NCBI GenBank assembly: GCA_030747075.1
Contig: JASLLL010000010.1
Location: 1 to 64,000, forward strand
Length of the DNA: 64,000 nucleotides
Source: Gemmatimonadota bacterium
GTDB taxonomy: Bacteria; ARS69
Reading direction: 5' to 3'
Every line of letters starts with the position of its first letter. Position 1 is the first letter of the stretch. Made by a program: the position numbers and the translations under genes. Below the pieces are notes generated by a model. That model was not told the origin of the DNA and ran no database searches. It saw only the letters and a list, made by a program, of their open reading frames with translations. This document shows positions 17,935 to 27,279 of the stretch, in pieces.

Positions 17935-18932
17935 ACCTCACCGGGATCATCTGGCTGGACGGCCTTCTCTTCGCCGGGGTTCTTGCGATCTGTATCGCGG
18001 TGGGTGCGCTGGTGGCCGTGTGGCTGGAGCGAAAGGTGAGCGCCCTTGCGCAGGATCGTCTGGGGCCCATGGAAGTCGGGCGTTACCACGGCGTGCTGCA
18101 GACCATCGCGGATGCGCTGAAGCTCCTCCAGAAGGAGGACATCGTTCCGAAGGCCGCGGATCGATTCCTGCACATTCTGGCGCCCGGTATCGTGATGGGA
18201 GGCGTGATCGCGGCGGCCGTGGTCATTCCCTGGGCGGCCGATGCCATTCCCGCGGACCTCAACATCGGCATCTTCTACTTCGCGGCGATTTCCTCGCTCG
18301 GCGTGATCGGCATTCTGCTGGCCGGGTGGGGGAGCAACAACAAGTGGGCGCTCTTCGGGGCGCTGCGCGCCGTTGCGCAGATTGTGTCGTATGAAATCCC
18401 GGCCGGGCTGGTTCTCCTGGCGGCGGTGATCTTCGCGGGTTCGCTTTCCACCGTGGACATTGTTCAGTCGCAGGCGGGCGGCTTCTGGAACTGGATGCTC
18501 TTCCGCGCGTTCCCGTTCAACTTCATCGGCATGGTTGTGTTTTTTCTGGCCGCCATTGCGGAGACGAATCGCGCGCCCTTCGACATGCCGGAAGCGGAGT
18601 CGGAACTGGTGGCCGGCTACCATGTGGAGTACTCGGGCATGCGGTTCGCCATCTTCTTTCTGGCGGAGTACGGGGCCATCTTCATGGCGGTGGCCATGCT
18701 GAGCGTCGTTTATCTGGGCGGGTGGCACGCGCCGTTCCCGTTCCTGGACTTCCTCCCCGGCGTCTTCTGGATGGTGCTGAAGGTGTTCCTGCTCACGAAC
18801 TTCGTCATTCTGGTGCGCTGGTCGCTGCCGAGAGTTCGCGTGGATCAGCTCATGACAATCTCGTGGAAGTATCTCACTCCCATCGCCTTCGTCTGCGTGC
18901 TGGGCGCGGGCGCGATGGCCCTTCTCCCGTGA
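17931..18932 (+). CDS. nuoH: NADH-quinone oxidoreductase subunit H
   Basis: The membrane subunit that contacts the quinone tunnel, with eight predicted spans. Recognised signatures are ERKVSALAQDRLGP after span 1 and AETNRAPFDMPEAESELVAGYHVEY in segments in the conserved cytoplasmic loop. At 333 residues it has the usual length. It overlaps nuoD by 4 bp and is followed by nuoI after 7 bp. Confidence 0.95.
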   Translation: MNLTGIIWLDGLLFAGVLAICIAVGALVAVWLERKVSALAQDRLGPMEVGRYHGVLQTIADALKLLQKEDIVPKAADRFLHILAPGIVMGGVIAAAVVIPWAADAIPADLNIGIFYFAAISSLGVIGILLAGWGSNNKWALFGALRAVAQIVSYEIPAGLVLLAAVIFAGSLSTVDIVQSQAGGFWNWMLFRAFPFNFIGMVVFFLAAIAETNRAPFDMPEAESELVAGYHVEYSGMRFAIFFLAEYGAIFMAVAMLSVVYLGGWHAPFPFLDFLPGVFWMVLKVFLLTNFVILVRWSLPRVRVDQLMTISWKYLTPIAFVCVLGAGAMALLP

Positions 18933-18939
18933 GGCGCTC

Positions 18940-19599
18940 ATGACGGATACCGCGACTCTCCGGCGAAGGTCACCCGTGGCGGTGTACTTCCGCAATATCG
19001 CCCGGGCCATGGGGACGGCCGTGCAGGCGCTTCTTGTGACGGGAGGGCACCTCTTCACGCGGTCGGTGACCATGCAGTACCCGCGTGAGGTGCCCGAACT
19101 TCCGGCCCGAGCGCGCCATCGGCTGCATGTGATGATCGAAGACTGCATCGGCTGCCGGTTGTGCGAGCGGGCGTGCCCGGTCGAGTGCATCACAATGGAG
19201 ACGATCAAGTCCCCGGCGTCGGTGGACCTCGGAAAGACATCCAGCGGCAACAAGAAGAACTACTGGATGACGGACTACCGGATCGACATGGCGAAGTGCT
19301 GCTACTGCGGACTGTGCGTGGATCCCTGCCCCACCGGGTGCATCACGATGACTCCGGACTTCGAGTACTCGACATCGGACATCGTGGACCATGTGTTCAC
19401 TTTCTCGCGCATGAGTCCCGCGGAGGTGAAAGAGGTCACCGGGCAGGCCGAGGAAGAGGCACGGCGCAAGGCGGAGGAGAAGAAGCGCAAGGCGGAGGAG
19501 CGGGCGCGAAAGGTGGCCGAGGCGAAGGCGGCCGAGGCGAAAGCCGCCGGAGACCCGCCAGCCGGGAAGAGCGCGGATCCTGAAGGAGGGGGCGAATGA
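18940..19599 (+). CDS. nuoI: NADH-quinone oxidoreductase subunit I, with long charged tail
   Basis: The 8Fe ferredoxin-like subunit that carries clusters N6a and N6b. Two complete motifs are visible, CIGCRLCERACP and CCYCGLCVDPCP. After about residue 160 the protein continues in a 55-residue Ala/Glu/Lys-rich stretch made of short imperfect repeats (RRKAEEKKRKAEER, VAEAKAAEAKAAG) that should form a charged helix or coiled coil; typical NuoI lacks it. In a complex without NuoEFG this tail could help dock another electron donor, which is inference. It overlaps nuoJ by 4 bp. Confidence 0.94.
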   Translation: MTDTATLRRRSPVAVYFRNIARAMGTAVQALLVTGGHLFTRSVTMQYPREVPELPARARHRLHVMIEDCIGCRLCERACPVECITMETIKSPASVDLGKTSSGNKKNYWMTDYRIDMAKCCYCGLCVDPCPTGCITMTPDFEYSTSDIVDHVFTFSRMSPAEVKEVTGQAEEEARRKAEEKKRKAEERARKVAEAKAAEAKAAGDPPAGKSADPEGGGE

Positions 19600-20099
19600 G
19601 CGGCGAAGTGCTTCTCTTCTGGGGGACGGCTGCGTGGACCATCCTGTCCGCCATGACGGTGGCGTTTGCGCGGAGCCTCATCTACGCGGCGCTGGGGCTG
19701 TTGGGGACGCTTCTGGGAGTGGCGGTCCTGTACGGGTACCTGGGGTCTCCGTTTCTGGCGGGTGCGCAGGTCATGCTCTATGTGGGCGGCGTGCTGATTC
19801 TCATGCTCTTCGCGATTGTCCTGACCCGGCAACTCGGCGGAGAGGAAGCGCTGGACATTTCGCCCGGGCAGAGGCTGGCGGGGATCTTCGTCGCGATGGC
19901 CGCTTTCGCGACGATCTGGGTGGGGATCGCCGGAATCCGCTGGTCACCGGGAATCCCGGACTTGAGCGGCGGGCCGTCGCCGGAGGATCTGGGGAACGCG
20001 TTCATGACCGACTGGCTCCTCCCGTTCGAGGTGGCCTCCGTTCTGCTGCTGGCCGCACTCATCGGTGCCACCGTGATGGTGCGGAGGAAGAGACCATGA
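19596..20099 (+). CDS. nuoJ: NADH-quinone oxidoreductase subunit J
   Basis: A 167-residue membrane subunit of the proton-pumping arm with five hydrophobic spans. The span-3 signature AQVMLYVGGVLILMLFAIVL contains the conserved Tyr and Gly that form the pi-bulge in other complexes. It overlaps nuoI and nuoK by 4 bp at both ends. Confidence 0.92.
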   Translation: MSGEVLLFWGTAAWTILSAMTVAFARSLIYAALGLLGTLLGVAVLYGYLGSPFLAGAQVMLYVGGVLILMLFAIVLTRQLGGEEALDISPGQRLAGIFVAMAAFATIWVGIAGIRWSPGIPDLSGGPSPEDLGNAFMTDWLLPFEVASVLLLAALIGATVMVRRKRP

Positions 20100-20401
20100 T
20101 CGGACTCGGCCACTTCCTGGGGATCTCGTCGATGCTCTTCGCACTGGGTCTCACGACCATCATGATCCGGCGCAACGCCATCGCGCTCCTCATGGGAATC
20201 GAACTCATGCTGAACGCGGCGGCGCTGAACTTCGTCGCGTTTGCGCGTTTCCGCCCGGCGGGTTCGGAAGGGGATCTGGTCGCGCTCTTTGTCGTCGTGG
20301 TGGCCGTGGCGGAGGCCGCGGTGGCGCTGGGAATCGTGCTCAACATGTTTCGGGCTCTCCGGACGGCGCGTCTGGACGAAGTCTCGGAACTCCGGGGGTA
20401 G
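20096..20401 (+). CDS. nuoK: NADH-quinone oxidoreductase subunit K
   Basis: A 101-residue membrane subunit with three spans. The conserved acidic residues for proton transfer are present in LLMGIELMLNAAALNF and in VVVAVAEAAVALGI. It overlaps nuoJ by 4 bp; 40 bp separate it from nuoL. Confidence 0.93.
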   Translation: MIGLGHFLGISSMLFALGLTTIMIRRNAIALLMGIELMLNAAALNFVAFARFRPAGSEGDLVALFVVVVAVAEAAVALGIVLNMFRALRTARLDEVSELRG

Positions 20402-20441
20402 GGGAGATGACCATCGCTCCCGCCGGGAGGCGGACTGAGGA

Positions 20442-22481
20442 ATGCTGACCACCGGTGGACTGATCCTGGGGATCCCGCTGTTTGCCTTTGTCGTGCAGTT
20501 CACCGTGGGGCGGCGTCTGCCCCGGCAGGGGGACTGGGTCTCGACGGGTGCGGTGTTCGCGGCGTTCCTCCTCTCCATCCCGAACTTCCTGTCGGCGGTG
20601 GCCGCCGGGGGGGCGCGGCCTCTGGACAATCCTCGCTTCGTCTGGATGGACCTCGGGACGGCGAAGCTGTCGCTGGGGATTCTCTCGGACAACCTGATGG
20701 CCGTGATGCTGACGGCGGTCTTGTTCGTCTCCTTCCTGATTCATGTCTACAGCATGGGCTATATGAAAGGAGAGGAACGGTACAACCGGTTCTTCGGATA
20801 CCTGAGCCTTTTCATCTTCTCGATGATGGGCATCATCATGGCCGACAGCCTGCTCGGGCTCTACATCTTCTGGGAACTCGTGGGCGTGTCGTCCTACTTC
20901 CTGATCGGATTCTACATCGGGAAGCCCTCTGCCAATGCCGCTGCGAAGAAAGCGTTCATCACCAACCGGGTCGGCGACGCATTCATGTTCGTGGGAATCG
21001 CCATTGTCTTGAACGCGACCGGGACGCTGCACCTGCCTTCCGTGTTCACCGCCGTGGCGCACGGAGATCTGTCCGGAGGGACGCTGACGGCCGCCGGGTT
21101 GTGTCTCTTCATGGGAGCGGTCGGCAAGTCCGCGCAGTTCCCGCTTCATGTGTGGCTTCCGGATGCCATGGAAGGCCCGACTCCGGTGTCCGCGCTGATC
21201 CACGCGGCTACGATGGTTGCGGCGGGCGTGTACTTCGTTGCGAGGATGTACCCGGTTCTCACGCCGGATGCGTTGCTCGTGGTGGCGTACATCGGGGGCA
21301 TCACCGCCATCATGGCCGCGCTGATCGCCGTGACGCAGTTCGATATCAAGCGCGTGCTGGCTTACTCCACCATGAGCCAGCTCGGCTACATGGTGATGGC
21401 GCTCGGCGTGGGCGCGTACACAGCCGGTTTCCTGCACCTGGTGACGCACGCCGTGTTCAAGGCCCTGCTCTTCCTGGGGTCGGGCAGCGTGATCCATGCA
21501 GTCCACACCCAGGACATGCGGGAGATGGGCGGCCTTTCAAGAAAGATGCCGGTGACTTACGGGACCTTCCTCGTCGGGACGCTCGCGCTGGCGGGGATTC
21601 CGTTGACTTCGGGGTTTGTGTCGAAGGATGCCATCCTTGCGGGGACCCTCGCTTTTGCCGGAGAGCACCCGGCGCATCTGCTCCTGCCGATCATGGGATT
21701 CGCGGCGGCAGGGCTCACGGCGTTCTATATGTTCCGTCTCCTGTTCATGACCTTCTGGGGAAAGCCCGCAGACGCACAGCGGCATGCCCACGCGCATGAA
21801 AGTCCCGCCGTCATGACCGGTCCGTTGGTCGTGCTGTGCGTCTTCTGCTTCTACGCGTTCTTCACATTCCCCAGCGGAAACCCCTTCGGTGGCGAAGGAT
21901 GGTTCCACGAGCTCATCCATGCGCCGGAGTCGGTGGCTGTCGCAAACGCGCACGATGCCGCGCACGGCGGAGGACATGGCGAGGTCGCGCACTCTTCCGG
22001 TGAGCATCACGGTTCCGCGCATTCCATTGCGATGATGCTCAGTCTTCTGATGGCTGCGGGCGGGATCGTCCTGGCCTGGCTGACCTACGGGCGACGCCTC
22101 ATTCGCGCGGAGGTGCTGGCGGCTCGACTCGGGCCCGTCTACCGACTGGTGCGGGACAAGTTCCGCTTTGATGAACTCTATGCCGCCACGGTCATTGCGC
22201 TCGTCCGCGTCTTGCGCGAAGGCCTGGCGCGTTTCGATGGCGCTGTGATCGACGGCATTGTGAACGCCACGGCGCCGGTGCTGCGCTTCTTCGCTTCAGT
22301 GAGTGGAGGAGTGGACCGGTACGGGGTGGATGGTCTTGTGAACGGAGTCGCCTCTGTCGTCGAGCGTCTTGGAGACTCTATGCGTCGTCCGCAGACCGGA
22401 CGGATTCAGAACTACCTGGCCGTGTCCGTCGGCCTGCTCCTGCTGATCGTGTTGACGAGCGTCCTTGCGGGCGCCAGATAG
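20442..22481 (+). CDS. nuoL: NADH-quinone oxidoreductase subunit L
   Basis: The distal antiporter-like subunit of complex I with its own proton channel and a C-terminal lateral helix. Signatures include WELVGVSSYFLIGFY, the channel Lys region GAVGKSAQFPLHVWLPDAMEGPTPVSALIHAATMVAAG (read in segments) and KRVLAYSTMSQLGYM. Its 679 residues are a normal length. A His-rich loop near residues 500-530 (HDAAHGGGHGEVAHSSGEHHG in parts) could bind a metal and is not typical. The start has GGGAGG about 11 bases upstream. Confidence 0.95.
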   Translation: MLTTGGLILGIPLFAFVVQFTVGRRLPRQGDWVSTGAVFAAFLLSIPNFLSAVAAGGARPLDNPRFVWMDLGTAKLSLGILSDNLMAVMLTAVLFVSFLIHVYSMGYMKGEERYNRFFGYLSLFIFSMMGIIMADSLLGLYIFWELVGVSSYFLIGFYIGKPSANAAAKKAFITNRVGDAFMFVGIAIVLNATGTLHLPSVFTAVAHGDLSGGTLTAAGLCLFMGAVGKSAQFPLHVWLPDAMEGPTPVSALIHAATMVAAGVYFVARMYPVLTPDALLVVAYIGGITAIMAALIAVTQFDIKRVLAYSTMSQLGYMVMALGVGAYTAGFLHLVTHAVFKALLFLGSGSVIHAVHTQDMREMGGLSRKMPVTYGTFLVGTLALAGIPLTSGFVSKDAILAGTLAFAGEHPAHLLLPIMGFAAAGLTAFYMFRLLFMTFWGKPADAQRHAHAHESPAVMTGPLVVLCVFCFYAFFTFPSGNPFGGEGWFHELIHAPESVAVANAHDAAHGGGHGEVAHSSGEHHGSAHSIAMMLSLLMAAGGIVLAWLTYGRRLIRAEVLAARLGPVYRLVRDKFRFDELYAATVIALVRVLREGLARFDGAVIDGIVNATAPVLRFFASVSGGVDRYGVDGLVNGVASVVERLGDSMRRPQTGRIQNYLAVSVGLLLLIVLTSVLAGAR

Positions 22482-22492
22482 GGAAGGGACTC

Positions 22493-23977
22493 ATGCCGGT
22501 GCTGTCAATCATCACATTCTTCCCGCTGCTGGGGGCGCTGGCCGTCCTCTTGGCGCCTCGGGAAAGAGACGACCTCGTCCGGTGGATCGCTGTGGTGGCA
22601 ACCGCCGTTCCCCTGGCGATCTGCCTCTGGCTCCTGCCCCGGTTTGACCCGGGTCTGGCCGGAGCGGTCACGGAGACGAGCTTCCAGTTCGTGGAGCATC
22701 TTCCGTGGATCCACCAGTTCCATGTGGAGTACTTCATTGGTGTGGACGGGCTGTCGTTCCCGTTCGTCGTCTTGACGGCGCTCATCTCGTTTGTCTGCAT
22801 TTTCGCGTCCTGGGGGATTGATCGCGGCGTGAAGGGCTACTTCGCGCTCTTCCTCCTCCTGGAAACGGGAATGCTGGGAGTCTTCGTCTCGCTGGACTTC
22901 TTCCTGTTCTATGTATTCTGGGAAGTCATGCTCCTTCCGATGTACTTCCTGATCGGCGTGTGGGGCGGTCCGCGACGCGAGTATGCGGCCATCAAGTTCT
23001 TCCTCTATACGCTGCTTGGCTCCGTGCTGATGCTGATCGGGATGATCGCGGTCTACTTCTCCTCGGAGCCGCACACATTCAATATGCTGACGCTGATGGC
23101 GGAGTCGGGGCGCTGGAGCGTGGAGTTCCAGAAGTGGATCTTCCTGGCATTCTACATCGGGTTTGCCATCAAGATTCCCGCCTTCCCGTTCCACACATGG
23201 CTTCCCGATGCTCATGTGGAAGCGCCGACCCCGATCTCGGTCATTCTTGCGGGCATTCTGCTGAAGCTGGGAACCTACGGGCTCTTGCGGATCTCCTTCC
23301 CGATGCTCCCCGCGGCCACCGTCTGGTTCGCTCCCGCGCTTGCGCTCATCGGGGTGGTGAACATTGTGTACGGGGCGCTCTGCGCGATGGCGCAGAAAGA
23401 CCTGAAGAAACTCGTGGCGTATTCGTCCATCAGCCACATGGGGTTTGTGATGCTCGGCATGGCGTCTCTGACTCCGCACGGCATGAACGGCGCCGTCTTC
23501 CAGATGGTGAGTCACGGCATGATCACCGCCATGCTCTTCCTTCTGGTCGGCGTGATTTATGATCGTGCACACCATCGGAACATTGACGGCTTCGGCGGGC
23601 TGCTCGTCCAGATGCCGGTATACGGTGGCGTCGCCGTCGTTGCTTTCATGGCCGCTCTCGGGCTTCCGGGCATGACCGGGTTTATCGGCGAGGCACTCTC
23701 GCTGCTCGGTTCCTTCCAGGTCTTCCGGGTGCTGACCATGTTTGCTGTCTCGGGGATCGTGATTACGGCGGCGTATGTCCTGTGGACGGTCCAGCGCGTC
23801 TATCTCGGCAAGGGCCGGGATGAATACGCCGTGTTTCCGGATCTCTCGGGCCGGGAGGCGTTCACTCTGTTCCCGCTGATGATTCTGGTGATTGTCTTTG
23901 GTGTGTACCCGGCGCCTTTGCTGGGTCTCATGCGCACGACTCTCCAGGAGATTCTCCGCGTGATCGGTCAGGGATAG
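22493..23977 (+). CDS. nuoM: NADH-quinone oxidoreductase subunit M
   Basis: The second antiporter-like subunit. Visible signatures are FYVFWEVMLLPMYFLIGVWGG, the channel segment FAIKIPAFPFHTWLPDAHVEAP, and KKLVAYSSISHMGFVMLG. About fourteen spans fit in 494 residues, the normal length. It starts 11 bp after nuoL with an AGGGAAGGG site. Confidence 0.95.
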   Translation: MPVLSIITFFPLLGALAVLLAPRERDDLVRWIAVVATAVPLAICLWLLPRFDPGLAGAVTETSFQFVEHLPWIHQFHVEYFIGVDGLSFPFVVLTALISFVCIFASWGIDRGVKGYFALFLLLETGMLGVFVSLDFFLFYVFWEVMLLPMYFLIGVWGGPRREYAAIKFFLYTLLGSVLMLIGMIAVYFSSEPHTFNMLTLMAESGRWSVEFQKWIFLAFYIGFAIKIPAFPFHTWLPDAHVEAPTPISVILAGILLKLGTYGLLRISFPMLPAATVWFAPALALIGVVNIVYGALCAMAQKDLKKLVAYSSISHMGFVMLGMASLTPHGMNGAVFQMVSHGMITAMLFLLVGVIYDRAHHRNIDGFGGLLVQMPVYGGVAVVAFMAALGLPGMTGFIGEALSLLGSFQVFRVLTMFAVSGIVITAAYVLWTVQRVYLGKGRDEYAVFPDLSGREAFTLFPLMILVIVFGVYPAPLLGLMRTTLQEILRVIGQG

Positions 23978-23989
23978 GAGGGCGCGAAA

Positions 23990-25456
23990 GTGACCAACAT
24001 GGAGAGCCTGCCTCGCTATCTTCCCGAGTTCACGCTCTGCGTGGCACTTCTGGCTGCCGTACTGGTGGATGCCGTGCGACGGGAACGCGGGGCGGTCCTT
24101 GCCGCGTGGATCACGATTGTGGGCGCGCTCGCCGCGGCCGGGCTCACCATCACCGGGTCCGCGGATCCCGCACCGGTTCGTGTCTTCTCCGGGATGGCGG
24201 CCCTCTCTCCGTTCGTGGACTTCTTCCGTGTGTTCCTGTCACTCACCGCCGTGGCCGCGGCCGCCTTTGCTCTGCCGCATGTGCGTCCGGGCGGTGCGCT
24301 CTTTGGTCGCGGCGCCGAGTTCTTTCCGCTCCTGATCGCGACCACGCTCGGCGGTTTCCTGCTGGCGGGAGCCACCCACCTGGTCATGGTTCTTCTGGCG
24401 CTGGAGATCATCTCGATCCCCTCGTATGTGATGGCGGGGCTTTGCGCGGACGATCGCCGGGGCGCGGAGGCGTCGGTCAAGTATGTGATCTACGGCGGGT
24501 TTGCCACGGGAGCCATGGTCTTCGGGTTCTCGCTGCTCTACGGGATGACGGGATCGCTGGACCTCGGAACGATCGGCACGGCGCTCGCGGGCCGTCCGGA
24601 GAGCCCGGGGTTGTGGATCGCCGTCCTGCTCTCGCTTGCCGGCGCCGGATACAAGATCAGCATGGTGCCGTTCCACCTCTGGGCACCGGATGTCTACGAA
24701 GGCTCTCCGACTCCCGCGGTGGCGTTCTTCTCGATCGGGCCGAAGGCGGCCGGAATCGCGCTCATGGTTCGGCTGGCGTTCGGGCTGGGTGGAGGCGGCG
24801 GTTCCTTCCCCTGGCCGACGCTCTTCGCGGTGCTGTCCGCGCTGGCGATGATTGTCGGCAACGCGGCCGCGCTCGTCCAGAAGGACACGAAGCGTATGCT
24901 CGCCTACTCCGGGATTGCGCACGCAGGGTACCTGTTGCTGGGGCTCGCCGCATTCGACCAGTTCGGCCTTCAGGCGATGCTCCTCTATCTGGTGGTGTAC
25001 GGTCTGGCGAATCTCGGCTTCTTCCTGGTGATCGACATGGTGGAACGCTCCGGCCGGGACTCCTCCATCGACTCGTTCCGCGGGCTGGGCTGGCGGGAAC
25101 CGATGGTGGGTGCGCTCCTCGCGATCTGTCTGTTCAGCCTGACGGGGCTCCCGCCGACGGCGGGGTTCATCGGAAAGGTCTTCGTGTTCGGAGCGGTGAT
25201 CCAGCACGGGATGTGGAATCTGGCTGCGCTCGGACTCCTCACCTCCGTGGTGAGCCTCTTCTACTATGTGCGCGTGTTGCGTGCGCTCTACCTGGAAGGC
25301 ACCGCCGAGGAGCGCGCCCCGTCGCCGGACGGGAAGCGTCTCGGTCCCGTGCCGCTGCTTGCCGTGTTCGCCGTGCCGGTGCTCGTCCTGGGTCTCTGGT
25401 GGGGTGGACTGGTGGACATCGCAGCGCACGCCGCCCGCATTCTGGGAATGGGCTAG
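23990..25456 (+). CDS. nuoN: NADH-quinone oxidoreductase subunit N
   Basis: The third antiporter-like subunit and last gene of the operon. GTG start preceded by AGGAGG. Signatures include LALEIISIPSYVMAGL, GAGYKISMVPFHLWAPDVYEGSPTP in segments, and KRMLAYSGIAHAGYLLLG. Its 488 residues are normal. No nuoE, nuoF or nuoG follows; the next gene is a secreted BNR-repeat protein with a separate start region. Confidence 0.95.
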   Translation: MTNMESLPRYLPEFTLCVALLAAVLVDAVRRERGAVLAAWITIVGALAAAGLTITGSADPAPVRVFSGMAALSPFVDFFRVFLSLTAVAAAAFALPHVRPGGALFGRGAEFFPLLIATTLGGFLLAGATHLVMVLLALEIISIPSYVMAGLCADDRRGAEASVKYVIYGGFATGAMVFGFSLLYGMTGSLDLGTIGTALAGRPESPGLWIAVLLSLAGAGYKISMVPFHLWAPDVYEGSPTPAVAFFSIGPKAAGIALMVRLAFGLGGGGGSFPWPTLFAVLSALAMIVGNAAALVQKDTKRMLAYSGIAHAGYLLLGLAAFDQFGLQAMLLYLVVYGLANLGFFLVIDMVERSGRDSSIDSFRGLGWREPMVGALLAICLFSLTGLPPTAGFIGKVFVFGAVIQHGMWNLAALGLLTSVVSLFYYVRVLRALYLEGTAEERAPSPDGKRLGPVPLLAVFAVPVLVLGLWWGGLVDIAAHAARILGMG

Positions 25457-25464
25457 CCCCTCTC

Positions 25465-25484
25465 GACGCGCTCGGCGAGGCGTC
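25465..25484 (+). terminator. Possible weak hairpin after the nuo operon
   Basis: GACGCGCT and AGGCGTC pair with a one-base bulge around a short loop, 8 bases after the nuoN stop. No T-run follows, so it is only a weak terminator candidate. Confidence 0.25.
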
Positions 25485-25616
25485 ATCAGGCTTCGTGCGT
25501 CCGCTTCTTCTCGGCAAGTGGAGCCGCTCCGCCCTCCGTTGGAGTCCGGGCACCCCCGTTGTGCTACCATGGTCGGACAGATTCGTCCTCCTCCATCCCA
25601 CCCCCGGGAGGCTTCG

Positions 25617-27158
25617 ATGCCGCGGTCTCTGCTCCTGCGTGCTCTTTGCATACCCGCGTTCTGCGTCGCTGTCCTTGCCGCTCCCGCGGTCCCTGCGCTC
25701 GAGTTCGATCCGCCAGGCCCGCTGGGATCTTCGCTCGTACACTCCTGGAACCAGCGACCGCGACTCCTTCCCGCGCCGGGCGGAGGGTTCCTCGTCGCTT
25801 GGGCCGGAGGTGCGTCCACCGGCGCGGAGGCACTGCTGTGCGCGACGGCTCCCGAAGGCGGGTCGTACACGACCGCCGTGTTGCTCTCGCAGGGTTTCGA
25901 CGGCGTTCGCATCGGAGCCGGCGACGGTGTGACGCTGCACGCGTCCGGCAACACGGTGGTCGCCGGGTGGGAGGGAACGGACTTCTACAACCGCCCGGTC
26001 TGGTTCGCAAGGTCCACGGATGGCGGAAGTTCGTGGGAGGCGGCGCTTCGTGCCGACCCGGATATCACGGGCGAACGCGCCTACGCGGTCGCCGCGCCCT
26101 TCCCGGACGGACGGGTGGCGGAAGCATGGATCGTGTACGAAGAGGGAACCGGCACTCCGGACATCGAGTGGACCGCACAGGATTCGACGGGGGCGTTCGG
26201 CCCGCCCCTTTCCCCGGCGGTGCTGTCCCCGGCGATTCCCTGCGAGTGCTGCAACCCGGATCAGGTCGTGCTGGACGACGGGCAGACCGTGCTGATCGCC
26301 TACCGGAACAACGATTCCAACCGACGGAACATGTATGTGGCCCGCTCGACAGACGGGGGAGCGTCGTTTGTGTCCTCGACGAAGCTCGACACGGGCAACT
26401 GGTTCTTCCCCGCCTGTCCCTCCACCGGCCCCGCGATTGCGCACGACGGGCAGGATGTGGTGATCGTCTGGAAGAAGTCCCCCGGGAACTCGCATCACAT
26501 CTGGTCGGCGCGGAGTTCGGACGGGGGGAGTAGCTGGAGTACGAATGTACAGATCGACGACAGCGACGGCTCGACGGGCGCAAACTACCCGGCCATTGCC
26601 ATGCGCGGTGCCGTGGTCGTGGCCGTCTGGGAGGCGCGAGATCCGGTGACCGGGCACCCCGAGGCGTGGGGAGTCGCGTCCACCGATGCCGGGGCCACCT
26701 GGGGAGTCCCGGCGATGGTCCCCGGGGACGGGGCGAACAAGGCGCTGAGCCAGACCACCGTTGCGATTTCGCCCTCGCTGGAGGTGGAGCTGGCCTGGCG
26801 GGACTCCCGCGACGGACCCTCGTACATCTACCGGACGCGCGGCAGCCTGGGGGCCACCGGCGTGGATGTTGCGGTTCCGGCGGGGTCGGACGCCCCCTCG
26901 GCCCGGCCCAATCCGTTCGCAGGCGGCACGACCATCGAGTTCCAGCGGTCGGAATCCGGCGTCGCCCGCTTGACGGTCCACGATGCGTCCGGGCGCGTGG
27001 TGGCCCGGCTCCCGGGAGTGGCGCCCGGTCCCGGGGTCGCGCAGGTTCGCTGGGACGGGAAGGACACCGCCGGGAAACCGGTCGCCGCCGGGGTGTACCT
27101 TCTCCGGCTGGAGTCGGCCGGAGGAGTCTCCACCGGGCGAGTGACCCGACTCCGGTAG
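25617..27158 (+). CDS. Secreted BNR/Asp-box repeat (sialidase-like fold) protein with FlgD-like C-terminal domain
   Basis: A 513-residue exported protein. A signal peptide begins at the ATG at 25617, which has GGGAGG upstream. At least four Asp boxes (STDGGSSW, STDGGASF, SSDGGSSW, STDAGATW) define a sialidase-type beta-propeller. A dense Cys motif, PCECCNP, near residue 207 with a later Cys in FPACPSTG may bind a metal or form disulfides; it argues against a classical sialidase, whose Arg triad I cannot identify. The last 80 residues form a FlgD-Ig-like sorting module (NPFAGGTTIEF to GRVTRLR). Substrate unknown. It stands alone between the nuo and suf operons; TACCAT at 25565 preceded by TGC is a possible extended -10. 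Confidence 0.8.
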   Translation: MPRSLLLRALCIPAFCVAVLAAPAVPALEFDPPGPLGSSLVHSWNQRPRLLPAPGGGFLVAWAGGASTGAEALLCATAPEGGSYTTAVLLSQGFDGVRIGAGDGVTLHASGNTVVAGWEGTDFYNRPVWFARSTDGGSSWEAALRADPDITGERAYAVAAPFPDGRVAEAWIVYEEGTGTPDIEWTAQDSTGAFGPPLSPAVLSPAIPCECCNPDQVVLDDGQTVLIAYRNNDSNRRNMYVARSTDGGASFVSSTKLDTGNWFFPACPSTGPAIAHDGQDVVIVWKKSPGNSHHIWSARSSDGGSSWSTNVQIDDSDGSTGANYPAIAMRGAVVVAVWEARDPVTGHPEAWGVASTDAGATWGVPAMVPGDGANKALSQTTVAISPSLEVELAWRDSRDGPSYIYRTRGSLGATGVDVAVPAGSDAPSARPNPFAGGTTIEFQRSESGVARLTVHDASGRVVARLPGVAPGPGVAQVRWDGKDTAGKPVAAGVYLLRLESAGGVSTGRVTRLR

Positions 27159-27279
27159 GTTCGGCTACGCGCCATCGCTGTGGGATGCCCGGGAAGAAAC
27201 ACCGGCCGACGAGTCTCCCCGAGCCGGTTGCGACTTCGCACGATGCCCTCGATTTCACCCGTTCCGGTCCCCTTTTCCC

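Noticed and set aside
27159-27279. Possible riboswitch upstream of the rrf2 gene
   Set aside because: The segment lies before the likely promoter and shows no conserved aptamer motif that I recognise.
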